Source: Meloidogyne chitwoodi
Taxonomy: Eukaryota; Nematoda; Chromadorea; Rhabditida; Meloidogynidae
Length of the DNA stretch: 64,000 nucleotides
Reading direction: 5' to 3'
Assembly (NCBI GenBank): GCA_015183035.1
Contig: JACZZP010000007.1
Span: forward strand, 1,240,001 to 1,304,000
Part shown: in pieces, positions 1 through 12,123 of the stretch
How the letters are laid out: every line of letters begins with the position of its first letter
Numbering within the stretch: position 1 is the first letter of the stretch
Notes under the pieces: generated by a model
The model's input: the letters and a program-made list of their open reading frames with translations, nothing else
Told to the model about the DNA's origin: nothing
Databases searched by the model: none
Position numbers and translations under genes: made by a program

Positions 1-2427
1 ATACCTCCAACTTATTGGGGAACAATTATATTACTTATAATCAAAATCAATCCCAACAACCTCAACCTTCTTTCTTCTCTCAACAACAATTTTTGCAACA
101 ATACAACAAAGAACACCAAAATATTAGGTATTCGGTACCAACAAATAATTTTAATGGATCTCAAGCAAAATTGGCACATTCAAATTCAACACGGAATTTG
201 CTTCCAATTCAAAAGAATAATCAACAAATCTACAGGTTTTTGATAATTCTTTCAAAATATCAAAGAATTATTTAGACAAAATAACCCCATTCCAACGAAA
301 AATCAAGTTCAGCAACGTATTATTGCCTCGAAACCACCTTTGGCATATTCTCGTCTTCCCGTACGTCAAATATTACCAGTTGCATCTGCTACTGCTACAA
401 TTTCTGCAACACGTCCTCTTTCCAGTTATCCAATGAATCAACCATTACGAATAACATATCCACAACCAACTGATAATAACAGGTCTCGGTTTGTTAATTT
501 TTTTACTTAGATTTTGTCGTTGAAAACCTATAATTATGAAAAATTTTTTGCTTTTTTTGGAACACAGTTATTCTATTTTCCTTAATTTTTAATGGGAATT
601 TTCTGACAATGGAATTCTTCATTTTCATCACTTATATTTGTTTTAATATATTTTTTAATGTATTTTATTTTACATAAAATATTAATTTTAGTTCTAAACC
701 TCTTGATATTCCTAATAAAGAATTGCGGAATGGCGTCAGAGTTTGTAAGTTAAAAATATCAAATAAAATTATTTTATGTGTTTTATCATTAAAATAGATT
801 TTGAGAATACTACTAATAACTCACAAAATACTTGTCCAGTCTGCTTCGGAGTATTCTCTGGCATTATTTTTACTGATAGATGTATTATTTAAATTTAAAT
901 AAAATTTTCAACTTATTTAGCCGGTTCTCTTATTCAAAATATTCATTTGAAACGCCATATTTCTGGCCCATTGGAAGCTTTTTATTGTCATATTTGTAGT
1001 CATTGTGTCACTCAACCAAGAGTGCTTTTCCTTTCATTACCTTCAATTGTCCAGGTTTTTAATTTATTTAAAGCATTTAAAACTTTTATTAATATTTTTA
1101 AGCATTTAATTAATTCACATGGAATGTCACGGAGTGGACAATTTTCTAGTTTTTGTATAAAAAATTATAATAATTCAGAAACTATTGTATATTTAAATTT
1201 TAGTTTTTAAATTTTAAATTAAATTAATAGGAAGCTCTTCAACATTTTATGGCAAATCAATTAAGACTTTCTATCACTCAATTAATTACTGAAATGAATT
1301 CTCCAAAAGATAATTTAAATTGGACAAAATCTACAACTGTTGGACAAAAGACTTCGGCAAAAATAAATGTCAAAAGCAAAAATACTAAAGAATTAAACAA
1401 CTCAACATCTTCCACTCAGAATAAGAAGAAAAAAAGATATGGACGTGAAGGTAAAAATTATTTTTATTATTTATAGTAAGAGAATGGACGTCGAAAAGAC
1501 AAAAAAGTATGTTGACGACATTTTATTTTCTAAATATAATATTTTTTTCCTTAATATTTTTCTTAATTTTATGACATAAAGATTTTTTAAACAGAAACTC
1601 CACTTTTTGATTTGGATGGTGATGTTCTCGACCATTTATTAAAATGTCCTAAAGAATGTACACTAATTCAAAGGCATAGAATGCTTAAAGGGGTATTTTA
1701 TTATTTCTTTTTTTTACAAAACTTTTTAGAGAAAACAACCAAATAAACTTTTAGAACAAATAAATATGAAGAATTTTGTTATTGACCAAAGTTTGCTTGG
1801 ATTAGCTAAATATGTTGATTATAAAAATGATTATAAACATACTAAAAATGCTAAACAACCATGTAAAAGTTTTAATTGATTTTTAATTATTTAAAATTTT
1901 CATTATAAAAAATCTAAAAATAGGTAAGGAAAGTGGGAGCGTATTAGTAATAGACTTGGATAAAGAAGATTCTGAACCTACGTATGAAAAAGATGATGAT
2001 GATGATATTAGTTCCAATGATTCTGATTATACTCCTAAAAAGTCTAATAAAGGTTGGACGACTTCAAAGAGTCGTAAAAAGTTGGGAAGTAGTGAACGGG
2101 CAACTTTTAATAATGTTGTAGAACAATTGCAACAGCATCGTCAACAACAGATGAATAAAAATAGTATGTGACTTGGTTTGCTAAATAAAATTTTTTAGAC
2201 TTATTGTTAAGTATTTTTTTCTTCTAACAATAAAAGGGTTCACTTGCCTTTAATAGTATCTAATAAAATTATAAGTTTATAAATACATTTAAATATTTAA
2301 TAATTAAGCATCGTCTTCTCACTTACTGCCTTTGCAAAACCCTTGGATGAATATTAATTTAAATAAATCCCAATCCTCAAATGGTTTGCATGTATGTAAG
2401 ACTGAACCAGCTAATCAAAAACATTGA
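1..2427 (+). CDS. C2H2-like zinc-finger protein, 5' partial
   Basis: I do not recognise the gene. It enters the window already coding (Asn/Gln-rich frame) and runs through about ten short introns to a TGA at 2425-2427. Two Cys-x2-Cys pairs are visible: CPVC near 837-845 followed after an intron by HLKRH near 945-957, and CHIC near 988-999. This suggests one or two C2H2-type fingers and a nuclear, nucleic-acid-binding role. Downstream come a basic Lys-rich stretch (1360-1450), an acidic Asp/Glu run (1966-2010) and a Ser/Lys-rich tail. The last exon (about 2310-2427) is joined by a GTATGT donor at about 2165; without that splice the protein would stop at 2171. It ends with a KTEP sequence resembling a sumoylation site. 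Exon joins near 840-920 and 1480-1600 are uncertain. Confidence 0.6.
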
Positions 2428-2667
2428 TCTTTTTAAAAAATCACAAATCCAGAATTTGTTTTTCATTAAAAATAAAAAGTTTGATTTAGTTTAAAATTTC
2501 CTTTTGTTTACATATATTTTTTTGGTTTATTATGATTATTTGATTAAAGTTTTATGTTGTATATTTTTGATAAATAATTCTAATTTGTATTTATCAACTA
2601 CTTATTTTTTCAATTTCGAGTCAACTAAGTTTTTATATTTATTAAAATTCTGATTCTTTCAAGAATA

Positions 2668-4845
2668 ATGAATCATCATGCTCCTTCAAATTTAACTAAT
2701 GCAACTGCAATTAGTACAACAACAACAATGCTTGGTGGTCCTGTTGCCACTTCTCAACGTCGATTTGCTGGACATAAAATTTCAAAGGTTTTAAAAATAT
2801 TTCTAAATATTTTAAAACTTAGGAACTTGTATTTAATTTCACTAACTTAAAATTTATTCGAGTTAATTTAACATTTTTAAGGTTCGTTTTCTAAATGATC
2901 AGTCTGAATTTACTGGACGATTAGTCAGTGGCTCTTGGTGCTCACAACAGGGATATTTAACACTTTGGCATGCAAATAAAGATGAAAGTATTAAAAATGA
3001 TAAATGTTTTACATCTAAAGAACGAATCTCTGTAGGAAATGGTGTTGATGTTAATGATATTAGGTAATAATTTTAAATTATAAATATAATGTCTAATTAT
3101 TAAAAAAATAAAAAGTATTGTCAATGCCCAACAATTTTTGGCTTCAATGAGCAATGGTGATGTTCGTATTGTGAATTGTCCACCATCTAATAAAACAAAT
3201 GAAAATGAAAATATTGACATTAGTGATAATGAAATTAGTGAACAACAGAATAATAATCAAGAAAATAAAACAGAGTTAATGACAACTGTAGCAGTTTATA
3301 GAAATGTTCATAAGTATTTTTTAATTTTTAATCAATTCTGATAAAATAAAATATTTAAAATTAAAGACAAGCTGCTTCAACAACAATTTGTCTAATGGAA
3401 AATGAAATATTCTCTGGTTCAGAAACTGGCCAGATTGTAAGAATTCAACCTTCAAGTCGTTCAACTCATGCTGTCCGTCCCTTTGCCGATGATTTGATGG
3501 GTATTTTGATTATTTTATTACTTTTCACATTATTAAAAATTTGTTTTTATGTGTTACACATTTACGTACATGTGATCAATTTTTAATGCTCAGCGCTCAT
3601 TCGACTGGACAAATTCATTTATGGGATATAAGAAAGAGACCGCAAAGTCCTGAATTTGGTAATTATTTTTAAATTTTATTTAAAAAAAAATTATCTTTTT
3701 TTATTATTATAAAGGTATGGAACCATTAAATTCTCGTCCTGTGACTGGATTAAATAATTCTATTACTGCTATTGCTACACATCCAACACAATTAAATGTT
3801 GTAAGTATAAAATATTTAAAATATTTTATTTATTTTTTTTAAATGTTTAATTATTTTGTAGATTGGTTTTGGCACTCATGATGGTGTTGTTTCTTTTATT
3901 GATATTCGTCAAAGTAATGAACCACTTCCTATTGCATTTCGTGTATCACAGGAACCAGTAATGGAGGTTTGTTTGAAAAAAAATTTAAAATATTATTAAT
4001 AAAAAATTAATTTAAATATAAATATTTTAGATAAAATTTCATCCGCTATATGCCAATAATTGCTTTTCACTTTCTGAGTCTTCGTTAATCCATTGGGATG
4101 GAACAATACTCTCTCGTGAAATAAAGTATTATTTAATTTTTTTTAATTAAAATTTTAACTAATATTTTTATAGCAAAACTATATATTCTTCGCCTAGCAA
4201 TCTTGCAATGAATGAAAATTGTGAAGCAGGTATTTTTTTATAAAACTAAAATAATTTTTTTCTTATTTTAAGAAATGTTAGCGATGGAAATGGAAGAAGA
4301 GGACGACGAACGACGAAATATTTGGTAAATAAAAATATATTTTTGGAGGGTTTGGTTCCAAAGTTTTTTCATAATACCTTTTGTCGGCAGGCCGACACTT
4401 CCGGACCGACATTTCCGGACCAACGCTTCTGGACTCAAACTTCTGGTCCAAAACTTGGATATATATTTAGTACCATGCTACAAGGTTGTTGAATAAATTA
4501 TTATACCAATTGGCCCTTTAAAGAGGGAAATAAACTAATTTCTTTGTAAGCTTTTGTGGGCGTCCGGAAATGTCGGTCCGGAAGTGTCGCTCTACCCCTT
4601 TTGTCCATACATTTTATTTTCACAAATGCCTAATAACCTCCCTATCTTTGAAAATTTGGTAGAAATAATTTTACAAATTTTTAAAAAGGCTTTCTGCTCG
4701 TACATCAACAAGTATGAAATTGCGTGTGTTGATAGAAGGTGAACCAAAATTACTTTCTACTTTTGATGTTGTTGAGGGTGCTTTAGTAGCTGGTTCACAT
4801 ACTGCCGAATTAATTCTTTTAAAGGGAATACATTTTGGAAATTAA
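2668..4845 (+). CDS. npp-23: Nup43-like WD40 nucleoporin
   Basis: This is a WD-repeat protein of about 400 residues. Recognisable blade pieces are the start (RFAGHKISKVRFL... GRLVSGSW... YLTLWHA), FLASMSNGDVRIV, MLSAHSTGQIHLWDIRKR, ITAIATHPTQLNVIGFGTHDGVVSFIDIRQ and IKFHPLYANNCFSLSESSLIHWDG. Blade order, length and spacing fit Nup43, a subunit of the Nup107-160 scaffold of the nuclear pore (NPP-23 in C. elegans). The Nup43 call is family-level inference; another small WD40 protein is possible. The first ATG at 2668 opens the blade region directly. All introns are about 40-80 nt except the last (4325-4688), which is 364 nt and holds an inverted repeat. The final exon codes for LSARTSTS... and stops at 4843-4845. 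Confidence 0.72.
4393..4589. repeat. Perfect 28-bp inverted repeat in npp-23 intron
   Basis: Bases 4393-4420 and 4562-4589 are exact reverse complements, built from CCGGA/CCGAC-type units, and are separated by 141 bases. They lie in the only long intron (4325-4688) of the Nup43-like gene and are far more GC-rich than their surroundings. A small foldback or MITE insertion is the simplest reading. No target duplication was found. Confidence 0.8.
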
Positions 4846-5525
4846 AAGTTTGTTTATTATTAAAAGAAATAATATTTTGTTTGGTGACATTTGTTTTATT
4901 TAAGTATATTAGGTATTTATTTTTAATGTTTTTCATAAAAATAAATTTTGAAAAAATACAAAAAATAATATTTAGAAATTTTTTTAAATTTAATGTAATA
5001 ATTGATTTATTTTTTGTTTGTTCTTTTTTATTTTAAATAATAATATACATATCATTACATTTGTACAATTTTACCTTTTAATCTCAAATTCCTTTAAAAA
5101 GACAGCTTTCAAAAAAAATAATTTTATTTAAATATTTTTTCATAAAAGTTTGTTTTTTTTAAATTATATTAAATAAAAAATGATTAAATATTATTTAAAT
5201 TAAAAAATATTAATTGAATATATTTAATTGCGGGATATATGTACATATAATAAATAAATAATAACGCTAACCTGTTTAAATTTTTTATTATGTTTCAATC
5301 AATTTTCGTTTAAAATTATTCTCTCATTTTTGTACTTTTACTTGATAATACATAATTACACACAGTTGTATTTTTTAAAAATTAATATTTATAAAATTTA
5401 AAAAATCTTATATTTTTTTTAAATTTTTTAAAAGAATTATTTTTTGTTTTATTGTATTTCATTTAATAAATTATTATACTTTATTTTTTTTTATTTCTAA
5501 ATTATTTTTTAATATTTATTAAGAT
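4846..5525. other. Intergenic, AT-rich, no gene seen
   Basis: These 680 bases between the Nup43-like gene and the next ORF consist of A/T runs. No conserved reading frame, RNA gene or repeat structure is visible. It presumably holds the 3' UTR of the upstream gene and the promoter of the downstream gene. Confidence 0.7.
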
Positions 5526-6387
5526 ATGGAAAAGTCTTCATCTTTAAATGATGGAATTTTATTAAAATTTTCAAGAAAAGTAAAGTTGCTTTTTCCTCCA
5601 TTTAGCCAAAAATCAATACTTAGGCATTACATTCCTTTGAGTGGTAGGTAATTTTTTAAATTATTTTTAAATTTAAATTTATTTTTTAGGTGCCATTAGC
5701 CATTCAATATTTACTTTAAATATATTTAATCCTTTAATGTTTAAAAGGTTTTAACTTAATAATTTTTTAAATTTATTTTTTAAAGATTATTTCCAATTAA
5801 TAATGTTGCTATAAGTAATTCTATTCTTTTTAATGCTCATCTTGGTTTAGGTTTTTATATGTATATTTTTAATATTTTTTAAATATAATTTATGTTTTTT
5901 AAAAAAAGGTTTTTTCGCCCGCATATGCATCGCCTTTGGAGGTAAATTTTAAAAATTAAATAAAATTTTTATTTTAAGATGGCGTCGTGTAGAATATTGT
6001 GTATTTTCTTCTGTATTGTTCAATTTTGGTTCAATTTTGCTTTCAATATTTTTAAGGGATTTTTTACCAAAAAGGTAAAAAATAAATTTTTAAATAGAAA
6101 CTAAATATTTTTTAATATTTTAAGGTGTTGGAAGTCTGTCCGTTGTTTTCTTGGAATTTCTTTAAGTTTTTTTTTGGTATTTTAAAATTTAAATCTATTA
6201 AAATTTAAAATAATTCAATTTTCTAAAAATTGAAGAAAAATATATATTTTTTAAATTAAAGTTACATCGTACTCGTCTTTATGTCCATTATATTGATAAA
6301 CGAACAATTTTAAGTGGAATGAATAAAAGAAAGATTAATAATAATATTAGTACTATTACTACTACAAGTCCTTCCCCTTCCGTTTGA
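5526..6387 (+). CDS. Small multi-pass membrane protein, unrecognised
   Basis: A protein of roughly 190 residues is assembled from about seven exons. It has a basic, Ser-rich N-terminus (MEKSSSLNDG...), then hydrophobic segments around SHSIFTLNIFNPL, ILFNAHLGLGFY, CVFSSVLFNFGSILLSIFL and CFLGISLSFFLL, and a basic tail ending SPSPSV. This indicates about three or four membrane spans. Keeping the frame requires the third exon to end at a GTATAT donor near 5856, so that GLGFYMFFRP is continuous with HRLWRWRRVEYC. I do not know the family. The Arg/Trp-rich loop next to a Val/Phe-rich span has the look of a conserved metazoan membrane protein, but no function can be assigned. Confidence 0.55.
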
Positions 6388-7102
6388 GATAAATTAATTA
6401 TAAATTTTAAAAATTTAATTTTCATTGAAAGATATATAAAATAATTGTAAAAATATAAAATAATAATACTTGCCATATTTAAATATATAATTGAACACTT
6501 ATTAAATAATAATGAAAAGTTTTATTCATTTTGTAGTTGTTCAATTAATTATTTTTATTAAATATTTTATCAGATATTATTATATTTTAATTTAAAATAA
6601 TTTGTTTATATATTATTTGTTAAAATTTAAATAAAATATTTTTTATATAAAAATTTTTTAAATTAAAAAAAAATCATTAAATTTTAAAAAAGAAAAAATA
6701 TATTAAATTTTCTTTCCCTTTTTTCTCATATTTTTATAAAAACAAAAACATCAAAATACTTTGGGTTTTTTGTTGTAAACAACTCGTGGATAAGTACATA
6801 AATAGGTAGATGAGAGTGACTGCTATTTTATTTATTTGTAAATATATTTTTCAGTCCATTTTTAAATTTTTATTCATTTTTTGTTCCTTATAAAAAGATT
6901 TTTTTATTAAAATTTTTTCGTTTAATTTAAAAAATATTAAATTATTAGTTTTTTTAATTGAGTTATAGTATTTGGGGATTTACTTTTAAATTTAGAGAAT
7001 TATATTTTGAGGAAAAACTCATTTTAGTCATTAAATATTAGTTTGTTATGTTTTATAATATTTAATTTTAAATATTTAGAAATTATTAAAATATTTAAAA
7101 AA
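6388..7102. other. Intergenic, AT-rich
   Basis: About 715 bases of A/T-rich DNA separate the membrane-protein stop from the next ATG. No gene-like frame is seen; the short minus-strand frame at 6288-6476 is a shadow overlapping the preceding exon. Confidence 0.65.
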
Positions 7103-7730
7103 ATGTCTGAAAAGAAGGAAGAAAATATTCATAATCAAAATTCTATTTCTGGTAATATGCAGTTATTTATTTCTTTACATTTTATTGTCTAAATATTAAA
7201 ATATTTAATTTATTTTTAAAAAGAAATTAATTTTATTTTTGATTTTATTATATTTTTATTTTTTAAATGTTTTAGGCAGTCTTTCTGAAAATTAATTATT
7301 ATTATTACTAAAAGCTTTGCAAAGTAATTATTGGCTAAATATTTTAAATGTTATATAAATTTAAATTTTTTGTATTTTATTTTCGAATAGACAATAAAAT
7401 GAAAGAAGAAAATTAAAAAAAATAACTGCAATATTACTTTTGTCAACTAAATAAATATTTAAGAAATGTAAGAAGATAAATTTAAATATTTTAAAATATT
7501 TTTTAAATTTAAGTTATGAAAGTGCTTTGGAAAGAGCTGAATTTGAAAAACAATCAGAAGAAGCTAGGCGTAGAATGGCAAATGGGTAAAATTAAATAAT
7601 TATTTTTAATAAAAATAATTTAATATAAAGTTATGATCAACCTAAAGAATTTATAAGTAGTAAAGATGGAGAAGGAAAGGAAATGGCTGGAGAAGCTTTT
7701 GAAGTAATTCATAAATCATTTGAACATTAA
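7103..7730 (+). CDS. Short charged protein, unrecognised
   Basis: The start is MSEKKEENIHNQNSISG (7103-7152), ending at a GT donor. The clear downstream coding part is a Glu/Arg-rich helix (YESALERAEFEK... ARRRMANG, 7515-7586), spliced over a 45-nt intron to YDQPKEFISSKDGEGKEMAGEAFEVIHKSFEH and a TAA at 7728-7730. The middle (7153-7510) is hard to splice: the obvious join runs into a stop after SLSEN, so one small exon is probably missed or the two ends belong to separate transcripts. The deduced protein is only about 75-90 residues, soluble and probably helical. No family is recognised. Confidence 0.4.
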
Positions 7731-8101
7731 AATAATAAAAGATGAAGGATAAATTAAATTAAAAAACAAATTTATACATAAATATATACTATTATATAGT
7801 ACTACATATTTAAATTTATTTAAAATAAAACTAATAATTTAATTTTGAATTGTTAATAAATAATTATATACTATAATTTTTTGAGTTTTTTTTTAAATTA
7901 AACCTTTAATTATTATTAAAAATAAATAAAAATTTAAAAAATTAATTTTTTTAGATTCTCCCCCTTTTATTTCATTATTTTTTTAAAAATATTTATCTTC
8001 AGTTTTTTGTTTCCTTGACTACTAATTACATTTAATATTTTCACAATTAACTCATCATTTTAATATAAATAATATATTTTTAAATTAAAAAAAAAGAAAA
8101 G

Positions 8102-11100
8102 ATGTATCGAAATTCTCTCCCAAAATTCAAAAAAAGATCAGAAAATTCTAGAAATGAAAATAGTTTTAGAATTAGATCACAACAACGTATTGGAAATATT
8201 TCAAATTTATTGGTATATTGACACGAAAATAAAAATATATTTGTTTTTCTTAATTTAGAATTATGTAAATACAGAAGTTCTTTCATTAGATAATTATTCT
8301 TCTTCATCAGATATTGAATCATTACCTCCAAATACTGGTGATTTTTTTAAAAATATTTTTATTAAAATTAACAATTTTATTTTTTTGATAAAATTAAAAT
8401 TATAAAATATTATGGACAGAATTTATTTTATTTTTAAAATCTCTTTTTTGCCAATTAAATGTTTTATTGTTATTTATTTCCTTTTAATTTATTCACAGGA
8501 TGTTTTAAATACATTAGAGACCTTATTTATTACTAAAATATATTTAATTATTATAAAAAAATAATAATAATTATTATTATTTTAATAATATTCTATAATT
8601 TAATTTTATTTTAAAAAATAAAAAATAATTAAAAAAAAAAGTTCGTTCAATATCTCCTCTTTCAACTACTCGTCTATCTAATCGTAAACCTAAATCAGAA
8701 CAACAAAAAATATTTAAACAATTAACAGATAATACAAGTATTTCTTCTGATAATAATAATATAATAATACCTCCTCAAATTAAACCTATTTTTGAAGATA
8801 TTGAAATGGAAGAAAGAAAATTAAAAGAAAAAAATGAAGAAAATAATAAAGAAATAAATTTTGGAAAAGAAGAAGTTATTTTAAATGAAGAAAATGAAAA
8901 AGAGAAAAGTAATGAAAAGTAAGTTTATTATTTTTAATTTTATGAGATAATTTAAAGTTAAAAAAAGAATTTTTAATTTAATTAAAAATTAAAATTTATT
9001 TTAGTTTTTTAAAATCTCCAAAACAATTTCCTAAAAATATAGAAACTAAAATAATTGTTGAACATTCTTTTGAAGAAAATAAATTATTAAAAGAAGAATT
9101 ATTACCTTCAACAATATTTAATAATAATAATATAAATTTATCATCACCATTATTTCTTCATTCTCCATCTTCACCCACAGCTTTTTTATCTTCTAGTTCT
9201 CCTTTTTCTTCAAAGTAAATAATAATAATATTATTTAATTATTTTATTATTTTAAAGTCATAATTTATCTGATAATAGTTCACAAATGTCTTTTATTATT
9301 CGAGAAAAATTACATGAATTTGCCAAAGATTTGAGAAGACGTACTTCTGCAGTACGTGAAGAACTTTGTAGAGAGCCAACACCAAATGATGAACAAACTG
9401 AAGAAATTGAAGAAGAAGAAAATGAAATGAAAAAGAATGGACAAAGAAGACCTGATCAAGCATCACTTATGTCTTTAATTGGATTACATCAAGTTATTTG
9501 TTTTTTTAATTTTAGATATTAGTACAATAATAAAGGATAAGAGAATTATATAATTTAATTAAAAAATAATTTTAAAAAAGGAAGCAGAGACAGATGAAAT
9601 TGTTGATGTTCCTTCACGTCTTCTTCCTTCTAGTATTGATCCATTTAGTTAATTAATTAATTAAATTAATTAATAATTATAAATTTAAGGTAAATTATAT
9701 GTTAGTTGGTTATCTTTTGTAATTATTGCTTTTCTTTATAATTCTTTTGTAATTCCTTTACGTTGTTCTTATCCATATCAGGTAATTTTTATTATTTTAT
9801 TTTTAATAAAAAATAAAAAAGACTCGTTCAAATCTTCGTTATTGGTTATTTGGTGATTATACTAGTGATTTAATTTATTTAGCAGATTTAACTTTAATTA
9901 AACCTAGATTAACATTTATGCGTGATGGTATAAATGTTAAAAGTTCTCCTGAAATGTTACAACATTATTTAACTAGTAGTATGTAATTTTAAAATAAATA
10001 AATAAATAATTTTTTAGATATTTTTAAACTTGATCTTCTTTCATTACTTCCATTAGATTTATTTTATATTTTAACTGGACCAATTTGTGCTTTGAGAATA
10101 TTTCGTTTATTTAAATTACCTTCATTTTGGGAATTTTTTGAATTATTAGATAGTTCTTTTTCAAATCCTTATGCTGTTAGAATTGCAAAAACATTTAGTT
10201 ATATGATTTATATAATACATTGTAATTCTTGTGTTTATTATGTTTTAAGTGCTTGGCAAGGATTTGGACAAATACCTTATAATTATAAAGGAAAATGGTA
10301 AATTAATTAAATAAATTAATTAAAATTTAAATATTAAAAAGGTATTTAAATAAATGGGTTTATAATAATGAAGGAAATGCTTATATTCGTTGTTTTTATT
10401 TTACTGCTGCTGTTGCTACTTCTACAGGAAATAATCCAGCCCCAACAAATGTAATAGAATATATTTATATGACATTTTCTTGGATGATGGGCGTTTTTGT
10501 TTTTGCTCTTCTTTTAGGTCAAATTCGTGATATTGTTTCTAATGCTAATAAAAATAATGAAGAATTTAGAACTACAATGGATAGAGTTATTTAATTTAAA
10601 TTAATTTAAATAAAATTAAATTAATTTTATTTTAAAAGGCTTTAAGTGAATGTAAACGTTTAGGCCTTCCTGAACATTTAACAGCACGTGTACGTGCATG
10701 GTTTTTATATACTTGGGAACAACAAAGAACATTAGAAGAAAAACGTCTTGTAGAAAAATTACCATTAAAATTACAAACAGATTTAGCACTTTCTGTTCAT
10801 TATAATACTTTAAGTAAAGTTAAATTATTTCAAGTTAGTTATTTGTTTTTAATTAATTTAAAATAAATAAAAATTTAAGTTATTTTAATATTTTTTTACC
10901 TTTTTATTTTTTAATTAATTTTTTAATTTTATTAAATAAAAAGGATGCAGATAGAGCATTTATGCGTGATTTAGTTTTACGTCTTCGTCCTGTAATATTT
11001 TTACCTGGTGATTTAATATGTAAAAAAGGTGATGTTGGTAAAGAAATGTATATTGTAAATAATGGAATATTAGAAGTAGTTGGTGGTGATAATAATGAAA

Positions 11101-11775
11101 TTGTTTTTGCTAAATTAACAGAAGGATCAGTTTTTGGAGAAATTAGGTAAAATATAATAAATTAATTAATTTAAAATAATTTTAATAAAGTTTATTAGCA
11201 ATTGATGGAAATAATCGTAGAACAGCAAATATTCGTTCAAAAGGTTATTCAACATTATTTGTTTTATCAAAAGAAGATTTAAATGATGTAATTAAAGATT
11301 ATCCAGATGCTCAACAATTATTAAAGAAAAAAGCTCGGTAATAAAATAAATTTTAGAAATAAAATTTAATTTTAAAAAATAAAGTCAAATGCTTCGAAAA
11401 GACCAAAAAGGTAAAGAAGGAGCAGAAGAATCTCGTAAAAATTTAATTGAACGTTGTAGAGTATCTTGTGATTTAAGAACACCTAGGTAATATTAAATTA
11501 ATTTTTTAAATAATTAAAAAAAAAAGAATGTTATCTGCTGTTGCTCAATTACTTTCTTCTAAATCAAAAACTGTTAAACAATTATTAGAACAATCAGATG
11601 ATGAACAAAAAAATAAAAGTTATTTTTATTTTATTTTTAATTTAAAAAAATATTTATAGAAATTTTAAAACGTTGGAGTACAATTCCTCCTGAATTTTCT
11701 GATGCATCAGATATTATGGAAATACGAGGAAGAAGACAAACAATAATTAATACAAATAATAGTAAAGAAGATTAA
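8102..11775 (+). CDS. tax-2: Cyclic nucleotide-gated channel beta subunit TAX-2
   Basis: This is the cGMP-gated cation channel subunit that in C. elegans pairs with TAX-4 in sensory-neuron cilia. The N-terminal third is low-complexity (Asn, Glu, Ser) with a basic [14 protein letters not shown] segment. Next come S1 ([19 protein letters not shown]), S2-S4 with the [11 protein letters not shown] sensor-like helix, S5 and a pore with [13 protein letters not shown]6 is [20 protein letters not shown], followed by a C-linker and a cyclic-nucleotide-binding domain ([35 protein letters not shown]). The pore lacks the Glu of alpha subunits, as expected of beta subunits. About 16 exons give roughly 900 residues; phases checked at most joins agree (for example AA|T at 8918/9005 and A|GT at about 9648/9690). 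It ends tail to tail with ahr-1, 349 bp away. Confidence 0.93.
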
Positions 11776-12123
11776 TTAATTTAATAAATAAATATTTACA
11801 AATTAAAGAGAATCTCATATTTAGAATATTTTAAAAGTAATGATAATTATTAGATTAAAGGTGTTCCATTTCTTAAAATAAAATAAGAAAAAGAATACTC
11901 AAAATAATATAGACTGTACTTTAAATTGTTCTATAAAATTAAAAATATTTTTAATTAATTATTAATAACAATAATAATATTAAACAAACTTTTATGAGTA
12001 TATCTATTTCATTTTATCCAAATAATGTTTGTGCAACATCAGAAAAGAAACGAAAACTAGATGAATTTGTTGTTGTTGAATTGTTTGCTAAATTTAAAAA
12101 CAAAATATTAAAATATAATTTAA

